From Duganella sp. sic0402 (lineage in GTDB: Bacteria > Pseudomonadota > Gammaproteobacteria > Burkholderiales > Burkholderiaceae_D), in assembly GCF_019219065.1 (NCBI RefSeq), contig NZ_JAHUWK010000003.1, forward strand, positions 434,001 through 498,000: a DNA stretch of 64,000 nucleotides, read 5' to 3'. Made by a program: the position numbers and the translations under genes. Below are positions 53,977-61,974 of the stretch, in pieces (position 1 is the first letter of the stretch; each line of letters begins with the position of its first letter). A model generated the notes under the pieces. The model was given only the letters and a program-made list of their open reading frames with translations. It was not told the DNA's origin and made no database searches.

Positions 53977-55482
53977 TTACCAGTAGCCCAGCACCTTCCA
54001 CCAGGCGCCGCCAACAACCGCGAAGATCGCCAGTTCCAGCACGCACATGACAAAGCCCACGCGCCACCAGTTACCCAAGGTGACGTAGCCGCTGCCGAAG
54101 ATGATCGGCGAGGTGCCGGTGGCGTAGTGGGTCAACGTCATCATGATGGCGGAGCCAGCCGTCATCATCAGCAGGAAGGGCACCAGGTATTCCGGCGGCA
54201 GCAGTTGCGCGCCGACCGACATGAAGGCGAACAGCATGGCGCTGATATGCGCCGTGGTACTGGCGAACAGGTAGTGGGAAAACACGAATGCCAACAGCAG
54301 TACGGTCGCCACCGGCACCCAGCCCATGCCGCTGGCGACGATGGCGTCCTTCATGCCCAGCGCGGCCCAACTGATCACGCCCAGCTTGTTCAGCTGCTCG
54401 GCCATCATGACCAGCGCACCAAACCAGATCAGCGTATCCCATGCGCTCTTTTCCGACAGCACGTCGTCCCAGTCCAGCGTGCCGGTGATAATCAGCACGA
54501 ACAGCCCGAGGAAGGCAACCACGGTCGGGTCCAGCGTCCAGGCCGGACCGAACAGCATCGCCGGCACATTCGCCCACAGCACCAGCAGCAGGCCGAAGGT
54601 GCCGAGCATGATTTTTTCTTTCGGCGCAAGCGGTCCCATGCGATCCAGTTCACCGCGCGCGTATTGCACCGCGTCCGGCGTCACCTTCAGTTGCGGCGGC
54701 GACAGCAGGTTGATCACCAGCGGCATCAACAACAGGCACACCAGGCCCGGCAGCAGCATGCATAAGGCCCAGGTGGTCCAGCTCAGATGAAAGTTCTGGT
54801 TGCTGGCCTTGGCGACAAAATCCACCACCAGCGGATTCGGCGCGGTCGCGGTCAGGAACATCGCCGAGGTGATCGGATTGGCGTGGTAATTGACCAGCGC
54901 CAGATAGGTACCGACCTTGCCCTCGGTGCCGCGTGCCGGATCGGAATCGAAAGCGTTGGCAATCGACTTCATCACCGGATGAACGATGCCGCCGCCGCGC
55001 GCGGTATTACTCGGCGTAAACGGCGCCAGCACCAGCTCGCATACCGTCAATCCGTAGCCGATGCCAATAGTGCGCTTGCCCAGCAAGGCAATGAAGATCA
55101 GGCCGATGCGGCTGCCCAAGCCGGTTTTCTTCAGGCCGCGAGAAATCAGCACCGCCACCACAATCAGCCAGATCAGCGGACTGGCAAAGCTGCTCAGCGC
55201 ATCGGCGATCGCGCCTTTGGAGGAAGTGGCGGTGACCTGCGACAGCGAGACGATGACGATGGCCATCATTGCCATCACGCCTATCGGCATCACCTTGAGG
55301 ATGATGGCCACGATGGTGGTCAGGAAAATCGCCACCAGCGCCCAGGCTTTCGGCGTCAGCCCGGCGGGGCAAGGCAGCGCCAGCAGCACAAACAGCACAA
55401 TGGTGGTAGCGATCGCGGGCACCAGACGGAACGGTACTGCATCGTTGAAGTAGCGGAGCATTGCAGACAGCTTGGATAGCAT
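53977..55482 (-). CDS. DASS-family (SLC13) anion symporter
   Basis: A 501-residue inner-membrane transporter with about 12 hydrophobic segments. Start ATG 55482 has an AAAGG site; the frame is open 96 codons further but that region is the promoter area of rnk. DASS signatures are visible: the SNT motif in APFTPSNTARGGGIVHP and the matching C-terminal ATGTSPIIFGSGYV. The sequence is of the bacterial CitT/2-oxoglutarate:malate antiporter type, importing di- or tricarboxylates. Its position at the end of the pectin island is suggestive but does not prove a link. Confidence 0.9.
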   Translation of the reverse strand: MLSKLSAMLRYFNDAVPFRLVPAIATTIVLFVLLALPCPAGLTPKAWALVAIFLTTIVAIILKVMPIGVMAMMAIVIVSLSQVTATSSKGAIADALSSFASPLIWLIVVAVLISRGLKKTGLGSRIGLIFIALLGKRTIGIGYGLTVCELVLAPFTPSNTARGGGIVHPVMKSIANAFDSDPARGTEGKVGTYLALVNYHANPITSAMFLTATAPNPLVVDFVAKASNQNFHLSWTTWALCMLLPGLVCLLLMPLVINLLSPPQLKVTPDAVQYARGELDRMGPLAPKEKIMLGTFGLLLVLWANVPAMLFGPAWTLDPTVVAFLGLFVLIITGTLDWDDVLSEKSAWDTLIWFGALVMMAEQLNKLGVISWAALGMKDAIVASGMGWVPVATVLLLAFVFSHYLFASTTAHISAMLFAFMSVGAQLLPPEYLVPFLLMMTAGSAIMMTLTHYATGTSPIIFGSGYVTLGNWWRVGFVMCVLELAIFAVVGGAWWKVLGYW

Positions 55483-55552
55483 GCTGGACCTTTCGGAGTT
55501 GCGGCAGACTCTAGTGTGCCTTTTTTCGCGCAAGCGTGGATTTAGCGCGCGG

Positions 55553-55580
55553 TTGACGTAACAGCTAAACGGTATATACT
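55553..55580 (+). promoter_or_regulatory. Sigma-70 promoter of rnk
   Basis: TTGACG and TATACT are separated by 16 bases and lie 264 bases upstream of the rnk start codon. The predicted start site is near 55587. Confidence 0.7.
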
Positions 55581-55586
55581 CGGCTT

Positions 55587-55843
55587 CATCGATAAGCTCT
55601 TTGACGACGCACCGTGAACGCTGACCGCATGACCATGCCGCGCAACTGTTCCGCCCTGTACCAGGGAGCATCGCCTGTGGCCGGACGCCGCCGCGCGTCC
55701 ACGAAGGACATCGCCAGCCTTTCTTTTGCTCGGTAAGCCAGAACCTCCGTTCTTCCGCCTGCCGAGCCACCTTCCCTTCTTTGCAATCGTCCGCAGGACA
55801 TCCGTCCGCGCGGCATCGTCACGCACTTTTAATGGAGTACAGA
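55587..55843 (+). promoter_or_regulatory. Long 5' leader of rnk, possible regulatory RNA
   Basis: About 257 untranslated bases lie between the predicted start site and the rnk ATG. The leader is GC-rich with several complementary segments, for example GCTCGG (near 55728) with CCGAGC (near 55760) and GGACGC with GCGTCC (near 55683-55701). No credible gene lies inside it. A leader RNA motif upstream of rnk has been described in gammaproteobacteria; relation to this one is untested. Confidence 0.45.
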
Positions 55844-56233
55844 ATGAAACCGAATATCACCGTTTCAACCCTGGATATCGAGCGCCTGGAAGCGCTGCTG
55901 GAAACCAATCACAATCAGGCGCTGGCGGATGAACTGGCCCGCGCCATCGCGGTCGAGCCCGAAGATATACCGGCCAATGTGGTCACCATGCGCTCGCAGG
56001 TACGCTTTGAAATCGAAAACCCGCCGCAGCAGCTGTGCCTGACGCTGGCTTATCCCAAGGACATGGCAGAACTGCCGGACGGCATCTCGATCCTGACGCC
56101 GATCGGCACCGCCCTGCTCGGCCTGGCCGTCGGCGACAGCATAGCCTGGCCGCGCCCGGATGGGCAAATGACCACGCTGCGCATCCTGGAAGTACCTTAC
56201 CAGCCAGAGCGCGCAGGCGAAACGTTCCGATAA
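55844..56233 (+). CDS. rnk: Rnk, nucleoside diphosphate kinase regulator (GreA/GreB-fold)
   Basis: A 129-residue protein: a short N-terminal coiled coil (about 1-45) and a C-terminal FKBP-like domain (LPDGISILTPIGTALLGLAVGDSIAWPRPDG) as in Rnk. Unlike GreA it lacks the long coiled-coil tip with acidic residues; Rnk binds RNA polymerase and affects NTP balance in characterised species. ATG 55844 has GGAG seven bases upstream; in-frame codons upstream are part of the leader. It ends 36 bases before the NemR-like gene. Confidence 0.9.
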   Translation: MKPNITVSTLDIERLEALLETNHNQALADELARAIAVEPEDIPANVVTMRSQVRFEIENPPQQLCLTLAYPKDMAELPDGISILTPIGTALLGLAVGDSIAWPRPDGQMTTLRILEVPYQPERAGETFR

Positions 56234-56234
56234 C

Positions 56235-56249
56235 TAGACGACTGGTCTA
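56235..56249. promoter_or_regulatory. NemR-like operator 1, in the tetR promoter
   Basis: TAGACGACTGGTCTA is an inverted repeat with TAGAC/GTCTA arms. It overlaps the -35/spacer of the promoter whose -10 is TATACT at 56257-56262. The regulator ATG (56270) lies seven bases after that -10, so the mRNA is probably leaderless. The same arms occur at 56867. Confidence 0.8.
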
Positions 56250-56269
56250 ATTGTGCTATACTGCATCGC

Positions 56270-56845
56270 ATGAAAGCCGAATACACCGACGTCCGCCAGC
56301 ATATTCTCGATCAAGGGAAGGCCATTATCACGCGCAAAGGATTTGCGGGTGTGGGCCTGAACGAGATCCTGACGGCCGCCGATGTGCCCAAAGGTTCCTT
56401 CTACCATTACTTCAAGTCCAAGGAACTGTTCGGCGAAGCATTGCTGGAAGATTATGTCACGCAGTACCTGGCTGAAATGGATACCACCCTATCCAAACCC
56501 GGCCACACTGCCGCGCAGGCGCTGATGGATTACTGGACCGGCTGGTTCGACGCCGAATGCGGCTGCCGCTGCCTGGTGGTCAAACTCAGCAGCGAGGTTG
56601 CGGACATGTCGGAACCGATGCGCGTAGCGCTGCTGGACGGCACGCACCGCATCATCGCCCGCCTGGCGGTCACGCTGGAGCAAGGCCTGCAGGATGGCTC
56701 GCTGCCAGCCGTGGCCGAACCGGCGCAAACGGCGCAGACGCTGTATCAAATGTGGCTGGGCGCCGCCATGCTGACCAAGCTGCGCCGCGATCCAAGCGCG
56801 CTGCAATCGGCCTGGCAGGCGACGCTGGCCCTGTTGAAACTGTAA
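56270..56845 (+). CDS. nemR: TetR-family regulator, NemR-like
   Basis: A 191-residue repressor. The helix-turn-helix lies at about 28-50 (VGLNEILTAADVPKGSFYHYFKSKE). The effector domain matches NemR around the redox-active Cys: CGCRCLVVKLSSEV, with Cys101 aligned by eye to NemR Cys106, plus neighbouring Cys97 and Cys99. In E. coli NemR is inactivated by electrophiles and hypochlorite and derepresses detoxification genes. Here the downstream genes encode a YqhD-type aldehyde reductase and a DJ-1 protein, and two copies of one operator flank the gene, which supports an autoregulated electrophile regulon. There is no Shine-Dalgarno; translation is probably leaderless. Confidence 0.85.
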   Translation: MKAEYTDVRQHILDQGKAIITRKGFAGVGLNEILTAADVPKGSFYHYFKSKELFGEALLEDYVTQYLAEMDTTLSKPGHTAAQALMDYWTGWFDAECGCRCLVVKLSSEVADMSEPMRVALLDGTHRIIARLAVTLEQGLQDGSLPAVAEPAQTAQTLYQMWLGAAMLTKLRRDPSALQSAWQATLALLKL

Positions 56846-56866
56846 GCATTTTTTTGAATCATTTTC

Positions 56867-56881
56867 TAGACGACCAGTCTA
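56867..56881. promoter_or_regulatory. NemR-like operator 2, in the yqhD promoter
   Basis: TAGACGACCAGTCTA shares the eight-base left arm TAGACGAC and the GTCTA right arm with operator 1. It lies between TTGAAT (56854-56859) and TCTAAT (56878-56883), the candidate -35 and -10 of the reductase gene, 18 bases from ATG 56899. Confidence 0.8.
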
Positions 56882-56898
56882 ATATAAAGGAAAAGCAG

Positions 56899-58056
56899 AT
56901 GAAAAACTTCGAATTCCACAATCCAACCAAAATCGTCTTCGGCGCCGATACGGTTGCCAAGCTGTCCAGGCTGGTGCCGGACCATGCCCGCGTGCTGATC
57001 CTGTACGGCGGCGCCAGCGCAGAAAAGACCGGCACACTGGCCGAAGTGCGCACCGCACTGGGCCAGCGCACCGTGCAGGAATTCGGCGGCATCGAACCGA
57101 ATCCAAGCTACGAAACCCTGATGCGCGCTGTCGAGCACGTCCGCAAGGAAAAGCTGGACTTCCTGCTGGCAGTCGGCGGCGGCTCGGTCATCGATGGCAC
57201 CAAGTTCGTTGCTGCCGCCGCGCTGTATGACGGCGAGCCATGGGAAATCGCCGAACGCGGCGGTTCCAACATCAAGCAAGCCCTGCCCTTCGGCGCGGTG
57301 CTGACCTTGCCCGCCACCGGCTCGGAAATGAACGCCGGCAGCGTGGTCACCAAGAAAGCGACGCAAGCCAAGCTGGCCTTCCATAGCGCACTGGTGTATC
57401 CGAAATTCTCCGTGCTCGATCCGCGCAAGACCTTCACGCTGCCGGTCAGCCAGGTCGCCAACGGCCTGGTCGACGCCTTCGTCCATACCACCGAGCAATA
57501 CCTGACCTATCCAGTCAACGCACGCGTGCAAGACCGCTTTGCCGAAGGCCTGCTGCAAACACTGGTGGAAATCGCCCCGCAAGCCATCGCATCGCCGGAC
57601 GACTACGAGACACGCGCCAACCTGATGTGGACTGCCACCCTGGCGCTGAACGGCCTGATCGGCGCTGGCGTGCCGCAGGACTGGGCCACCCACATGATCG
57701 GCCACGAACTGACGGCGCTGTACGACATCGACCACGCCCGCACGCTGGCGCTGGTGCTGCCGGCCCTGCTGGACGTGCAGCGCGAGCCGAAGCGCGCCAA
57801 GCTGCTACAGTTTGGCGAGCGCGTCTGGAACATCACCAGCGGCAGCGAAGAGGAACGCATCGACGCCGCCATCGCCCATACCCGCGCTTTCTTTGAAGGC
57901 CTGGGCATCCCAACCCGCCTGTCCGCTTACCAGCTGGGACAGGAAGCCGTAGAGGCCGTGCTGAAACAGCTGGAAACGCACGGCATGACCAGCCTTGGCG
58001 AGCATCGCGACATTGACCTCGCGCGCAGCCGCCGCATTCTTGAAGCAGCTCTTTGA
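56899..58056 (+). CDS. yqhD: YqhD-type iron-containing alcohol dehydrogenase / aldehyde reductase
   Basis: A 385-residue cytoplasmic enzyme closely resembling E. coli YqhD throughout (GGIEPNPSYETLM, LLAVGGGSVIDGTKF, LTLPATGSEMNAG, QVANGLVDAFVHTTEQY, GVPQDWATHMIGHELTALYDIDHARTL). Metal ligands are the Asp and His residues of VDAFVHT, THMIGHEL and DIDHA. YqhD uses NADPH to reduce short-chain and reactive aldehydes such as glyoxal, acrolein and malondialdehyde. AAAGGA precedes ATG 56899; a much longer open frame upstream is the shadow of the regulator gene. Expression should be repressed by the NemR-like protein. Confidence 0.94.
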   Translation: MKNFEFHNPTKIVFGADTVAKLSRLVPDHARVLILYGGASAEKTGTLAEVRTALGQRTVQEFGGIEPNPSYETLMRAVEHVRKEKLDFLLAVGGGSVIDGTKFVAAAALYDGEPWEIAERGGSNIKQALPFGAVLTLPATGSEMNAGSVVTKKATQAKLAFHSALVYPKFSVLDPRKTFTLPVSQVANGLVDAFVHTTEQYLTYPVNARVQDRFAEGLLQTLVEIAPQAIASPDDYETRANLMWTATLALNGLIGAGVPQDWATHMIGHELTALYDIDHARTLALVLPALLDVQREPKRAKLLQFGERVWNITSGSEEERIDAAIAHTRAFFEGLGIPTRLSAYQLGQEAVEAVLKQLETHGMTSLGEHRDIDLARSRRILEAAL

Positions 58057-58070
58057 TAAAGGAAACGAAC

Positions 58071-58751
58071 ATGAAAAAGATTCTGATGGTACTGACCTCG
58101 CACGACCAGCTCGGCAACACCGGCAAGAAAACCGGCTTCTGGCTGGAGGAATTCGCCGCGCCGTATTACACGCTGAAAGCCTCCGGCGCGCAGCTGACGG
58201 TGGTGTCGCCAGCCGGCGGCCAGCCGCCGCTCGATCCGAAAAGCGATGAGCCGCAATCGCAGACCGAAGCCACCAAGCGCTTCAAGAACGATCCCGAAGC
58301 ACAAGCCGTGCTGGCCAACACCGGCAAGCTGGCCGACGTCAACGCCGCTGACTTTGACGCCGTGTTTTATCCGGGCGGCCACGGCCCGCTGTGGGATCTG
58401 GCGGAAGACCGCCACTCGATCAAGCTGATCGAAGACATGATCGCCGCCGGCAAACCGGTCGGCGCCGTCTGCCACGCGCCGGGCGTACTGCGCCATGTGA
58501 AAGCCGCCGATGGCGCGCCGCTGGTTCAAGGCAAGCAAGTCACCGGCTTCACCAACACCGAGGAAGAAGCGGTCGGCCTGACCAACGTCGTACCCTTCCT
58601 GGTGGAAGACATGCTGAAGCAAAACGGCGGCGTGTATTCCAAGCTCGGCGACTGGCAGCCCTACGCCATCACCGACGGCCTGCTGGTGACCGGCCAGAAC
58701 CCGGCGTCGTCAGAAGCCGCAGCCGAAGCGCTGCTGAAACTGCTGGCCTGA
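58071..58751 (+). CDS. DJ-1/PfpI-family class I glutamine amidotransferase-like protein
   Basis: A 226-residue protein of the Hsp31/glyoxalase-III-like branch. Nucleophile elbow GAVCHAPG gives Cys134 and His135, and Glu26 (GFWLEEFAAPY) is the usual partner acid. AAAGGAA lies before ATG 58071. It starts 14 bases after yqhD, so it belongs to the same operon. Members hydrate methylglyoxal or act as carbonyl-stress chaperones; that fits NemR control. The stop abuts the stop of the convergent methyltransferase gene. Confidence 0.9.
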   Translation: MKKILMVLTSHDQLGNTGKKTGFWLEEFAAPYYTLKASGAQLTVVSPAGGQPPLDPKSDEPQSQTEATKRFKNDPEAQAVLANTGKLADVNAADFDAVFYPGGHGPLWDLAEDRHSIKLIEDMIAAGKPVGAVCHAPGVLRHVKAADGAPLVQGKQVTGFTNTEEEAVGLTNVVPFLVEDMLKQNGGVYSKLGDWQPYAITDGLLVTGQNPASSEAAAEALLKLLA

Positions 58752-59489
58752 TCAAAACCGGCCGATACGCATATTGATGGGCCAGCTGACGGGGCGCTTG
58801 AGATGCTCATCGCCCCACAGCTTTTCGATGTCGCTGGCGAATTCCACCAGGATGTCCTCGCGCCCCGCTTCCCTGGCGCTGCGCACGGCGGACCAGGTGA
58901 TCAGGTAGCCAAGGAATTCAGCCAGACTCCACGCCAGCCGGATCTCCATGGCCGGCGCCTTGAATTCCTCAAACGGAAAATCGATGGTCGCATAGCCGCT
59001 ATCGACCAGCTTGCGCTCCGGTGGCCAATAAGGGCCGATTTCATCCCGGTAGAAGCGCTGGAAGCGCTCGTTGAGCGGCGGCTCCAGTTCCAGCACGCCG
59101 TAGCTGATTAAGGCCAGCACGCCGCCAGCCATACCGGCGCGGCGCACCTCGCTATAAAACTTCGGCAGGTCGAACCAGTGCGCGGCTTGTGCCGCCGTGA
59201 TCAGGCTCACGCTGTGATCCGCCTGCGGCAGTTGTTCAGCCGGCGCGCATTGATAGCTGACGCGATCAGCGGGATGAGCGTTATCGATCTGGTCGGCACT
59301 CGGATCCAGGCCGATCACGCTATCGAAGTGCGGCGCCAGCAGCTGCGTCAGCTGGCCATTGCCGCAGCCGACATCCACCGCCAGCCGCGTATCCGGCGCT
59401 ACGGACGCCAGGTACTCGGCCAACCGTGGCGGATATTCGGGACGGAAGCGCGCATAGGCGCGGCCGCCTTGATCAAACCAGTTTCGCAT
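58752..59489 (-). CDS. Class I SAM-dependent methyltransferase
   Basis: A 245-residue Rossmann methyltransferase. SAM motif I is VDVGCGNGQLTQLL (about 38-51), the acidic residue after strand 2 is GLDPS, and motif II is near SLITAAQAAHWFD. The fold resembles the trans-aconitate/UbiE-like methyltransferase_11 group; the substrate is unknown. It begins 12 bases after the metalloprotease gene on the same strand and may be the last member of that operon. Confidence 0.85.
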   Translation of the reverse strand: MRNWFDQGGRAYARFRPEYPPRLAEYLASVAPDTRLAVDVGCGNGQLTQLLAPHFDSVIGLDPSADQIDNAHPADRVSYQCAPAEQLPQADHSVSLITAAQAAHWFDLPKFYSEVRRAGMAGGVLALISYGVLELEPPLNERFQRFYRDEIGPYWPPERKLVDSGYATIDFPFEEFKAPAMEIRLAWSLAEFLGYLITWSAVRSAREAGREDILVEFASDIEKLWGDEHLKRPVSWPINMRIGRF

Positions 59490-59501
59490 GGATGCTCCTC
59501 G

Positions 59502-61973
59502 CTAGATTGGCGCGCCCGGCGGAATGGCCGGCGCAGCACGCAGCTTGACGCTGCGCGGATCGGCCAGGTAGCGCGTGATCAGTTCAGCAGCTCGGCGGCG
59601 GTTATTGGCCACACTGCCACTGGCTGGCGACTTGACCAGCCACGCCGCCAGTTCACGCACCGATTGTCGCACATCGGCATCGACTTGCGGATGCAGCTTG
59701 TCGCCGTCCAGCAGGCGCAGCACGCTTTCCAGCACTACCCAGTCGGCAGCCTGCTGCACCGCTGTGCCACCGATCAGCGCGGACGGCGCAGGCGCACGTT
59801 TCCAGCCGCTGTTCCACACCAGTTCCAGCGTATCGGCCACACCCGGCTGCTGCGCGTCGCGCGCATGCTGCCACGACAGACGGTTGAAGCGGGCCGGATC
59901 GAACAGATACAAACTAGTCTGCGCCGCCGCAGCTTCGGCCGCGGCATAGGGATCAAATACGCGCTCCATGCTGGTAGCGAAGTATTCCGGCGTGCGCTGA
60001 TAGCCCTGGCTTGGCGGCGAAAGAATATCCAGCACATTGGACGGCAGCACCAGTTGTTCGGCACGCAGGCTATCGACCAGCTTGTGCAGCGCCTGGCGCT
60101 GGATCGCGGCCGGCACGATTTGCACGCCAGCCTGGCGCGCACCGCTGCGCACATCGCCGATGGTGGCGTATTCGAACGAAGCACCTGCCACCAGCCGCGC
60201 CACGGCTTCGGTCTGATAGCGATGCAGCAGGTACACCGGCACCAGCCGCGCTTCCAGCTCGCCAACCTGGCGCGCATCCGGCAGCACGCCGATGGAGAAC
60301 TGCTGCAAGGCGCGCTTGCGGGCGGTCATGGTCAGGTCCCAGCCGGACAACGAATCCGGGCCGACATCCCACATCAGGCCATTCGGATGGCTGGCGCCGG
60401 ATGGACGCGAGTCGGCGTCGCTGACGTAATCCAGCTTGCGCGCCCTGGCATCCGCCCGCAGCCGCGCCAGGCCTTCCGCCTCGGCTTGCGGCGTGGCGAA
60501 CTCGGTATAGGTATGCGCCACAACGAAATCATCCCACGGGCCGACGCCATTGCCATACGGTTCGTTCAGCGCGATCGCGCCATCGGCGCCGATGGTCAGC
60601 AGCGGATGCGGATAATCCATCACCGAGCCATTGCCCTGGCGGCTGGATGCGAAGTTATGCGCGAAGCCCAGCGTGTGGCCGATTTCATGCGCGGCCAACT
60701 GGCGCAGGCGCGCCAGCACGGTCTTCTCCACAACGGCGGCTTTGGCGGCGTCGGTGCGTTCGCCTGATTTTCCATACGGCGCCAGCAGGCTTTCCGCGAT
60801 CAATGCATCCTGGCGCATGCGCTGAGAATCCAGCGTCACCGCGCCCTTGATGATTTCGCCGGTGCGCGGATCGACCAGCGAGCTGCCGTAGGACCAGCCG
60901 CGCGTGTCGCGGTGCACCCATGCGATGACGTTGTAGCGGATGTCCATCGGGTCCACGCCTTCCGGCAGCAGCTCGACGCGGTAGGCGTCCTTGAAGCCGG
61001 CCTTCTCGAAAGCGCTGGCCCACCATCGGGCACCGTCCAGCAATGCGGAGCGCATCGGCTCCGGCGTGCCACGGTCCAGGTAATAGACGATGGGCTTCTT
61101 GACCGTGCTGACGGCCGCTGATGGATCGGTTTTCTGCAAGCGGTGACGGCGCTGCCAGCGCACCTCCATGCTGGCGGACAGCGGTGCGGCAAAGTCAACG
61201 TAGGGATTGGCGTTGCCGCCCGAAGCCGGATGGTAGGCGCGCGGCGCAAATCCCGGCTCCGGCAGCTTCACCAGGCTGATATGCTGGCGCAGCGTCAGCG
61301 CCGAGGCGTCGGCCGCCACGCGGCGCACTGCCGCGCCCTCGCCTGCGCCCTGGAAGGTCAGCTCCGCTTCCAGCTCGGTATTGTCAGGGAAGCTTTTGGC
61401 CAGCTCCGGCAGCACCGCGCTGCGCGCTGCGTTGATGCTGTAGCTGCCCTGCTTGGCGCCCGCCAGCCGGCGCGTTACGCCGTGCTGGTCGGACAGCAGA
61501 AAGCTGGAGAAGTCGACCAGATGGCCGCCCGCATCGCTGGCCAGGATGTCGCCCGACCACAGCACCGCGCTGGCGAAAGCTTGCACAGCGCTGTTGCGTT
61601 CGTCGGCATTGGCCGAGTTGGCGACATAGCCGGTGTTGTCTTCGACCAGGAACAGCCGCGCGCCGCGTTTTTCAAAGCGCACCGTCCTGACCTCGCCCGG
61701 CTGGCCGCGATCAAGCCCGATATCGTTGGAACCCAGGCCATACGGCAAGGACGTCACCAGCAGGAACGGGCTGTCCAGCGTTTTCACGGTCAGCAGCACG
61801 CGGCCCTTGTCGGCGTCGCGCCAGACATGCAGGAAGCCAGGCTGCGCTTGCAGGTTGGCGGTCAATGCGGCGACGCTGCGCGATGCCGATGCAGGTGCGG
61901 TATCAGCCAGCGCTGGCGATGCATGCAGCACGCCAGCCAGCACAAGAGAGAACAGGACGGAGCGCTGCATCAT
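59502..61973 (-). CDS. Exported zinc-dependent metalloprotease (DUF5117/DUF4953 type)
   Basis: An 823-residue protein with a signal peptide (cleavage near PALA-DTA). The extended zinc motif HEIGHTLGFAHN is at about 429-440 (His429, Glu430, His433, His439), giving a metzincin-like site; VMDYPHP follows with the Met of a likely Met-turn. The N-terminal 300 residues match the DUF5117 region that precedes the peptidase in this family. It starts one base after the M14 peptidase stop, so the two are coupled. The role is probably extracytoplasmic protein or peptide breakdown. Confidence 0.9.
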   Translation of the reverse strand: MMQRSVLFSLVLAGVLHASPALADTAPASASRSVAALTANLQAQPGFLHVWRDADKGRVLLTVKTLDSPFLLVTSLPYGLGSNDIGLDRGQPGEVRTVRFEKRGARLFLVEDNTGYVANSANADERNSAVQAFASAVLWSGDILASDAGGHLVDFSSFLLSDQHGVTRRLAGAKQGSYSINAARSAVLPELAKSFPDNTELEAELTFQGAGEGAAVRRVAADASALTLRQHISLVKLPEPGFAPRAYHPASGGNANPYVDFAAPLSASMEVRWQRRHRLQKTDPSAAVSTVKKPIVYYLDRGTPEPMRSALLDGARWWASAFEKAGFKDAYRVELLPEGVDPMDIRYNVIAWVHRDTRGWSYGSSLVDPRTGEIIKGAVTLDSQRMRQDALIAESLLAPYGKSGERTDAAKAAVVEKTVLARLRQLAAHEIGHTLGFAHNFASSRQGNGSVMDYPHPLLTIGADGAIALNEPYGNGVGPWDDFVVAHTYTEFATPQAEAEGLARLRADARARKLDYVSDADSRPSGASHPNGLMWDVGPDSLSGWDLTMTARKRALQQFSIGVLPDARQVGELEARLVPVYLLHRYQTEAVARLVAGASFEYATIGDVRSGARQAGVQIVPAAIQRQALHKLVDSLRAEQLVLPSNVLDILSPPSQGYQRTPEYFATSMERVFDPYAAAEAAAAQTSLYLFDPARFNRLSWQHARDAQQPGVADTLELVWNSGWKRAPAPSALIGGTAVQQAADWVVLESVLRLLDGDKLHPQVDADVRQSVRELAAWLVKSPASGSVANNRRRAAELITRYLADPRSVKLRAAPAIPPGAPI

Positions 61974-61974
61974 C

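Noticed and set aside
55542..55826. Minus-strand open frames within the rnk leader
   Set aside because: No ribosome site, no domain and strongly Arg-rich; they occupy the rnk leader and DASS promoter area.
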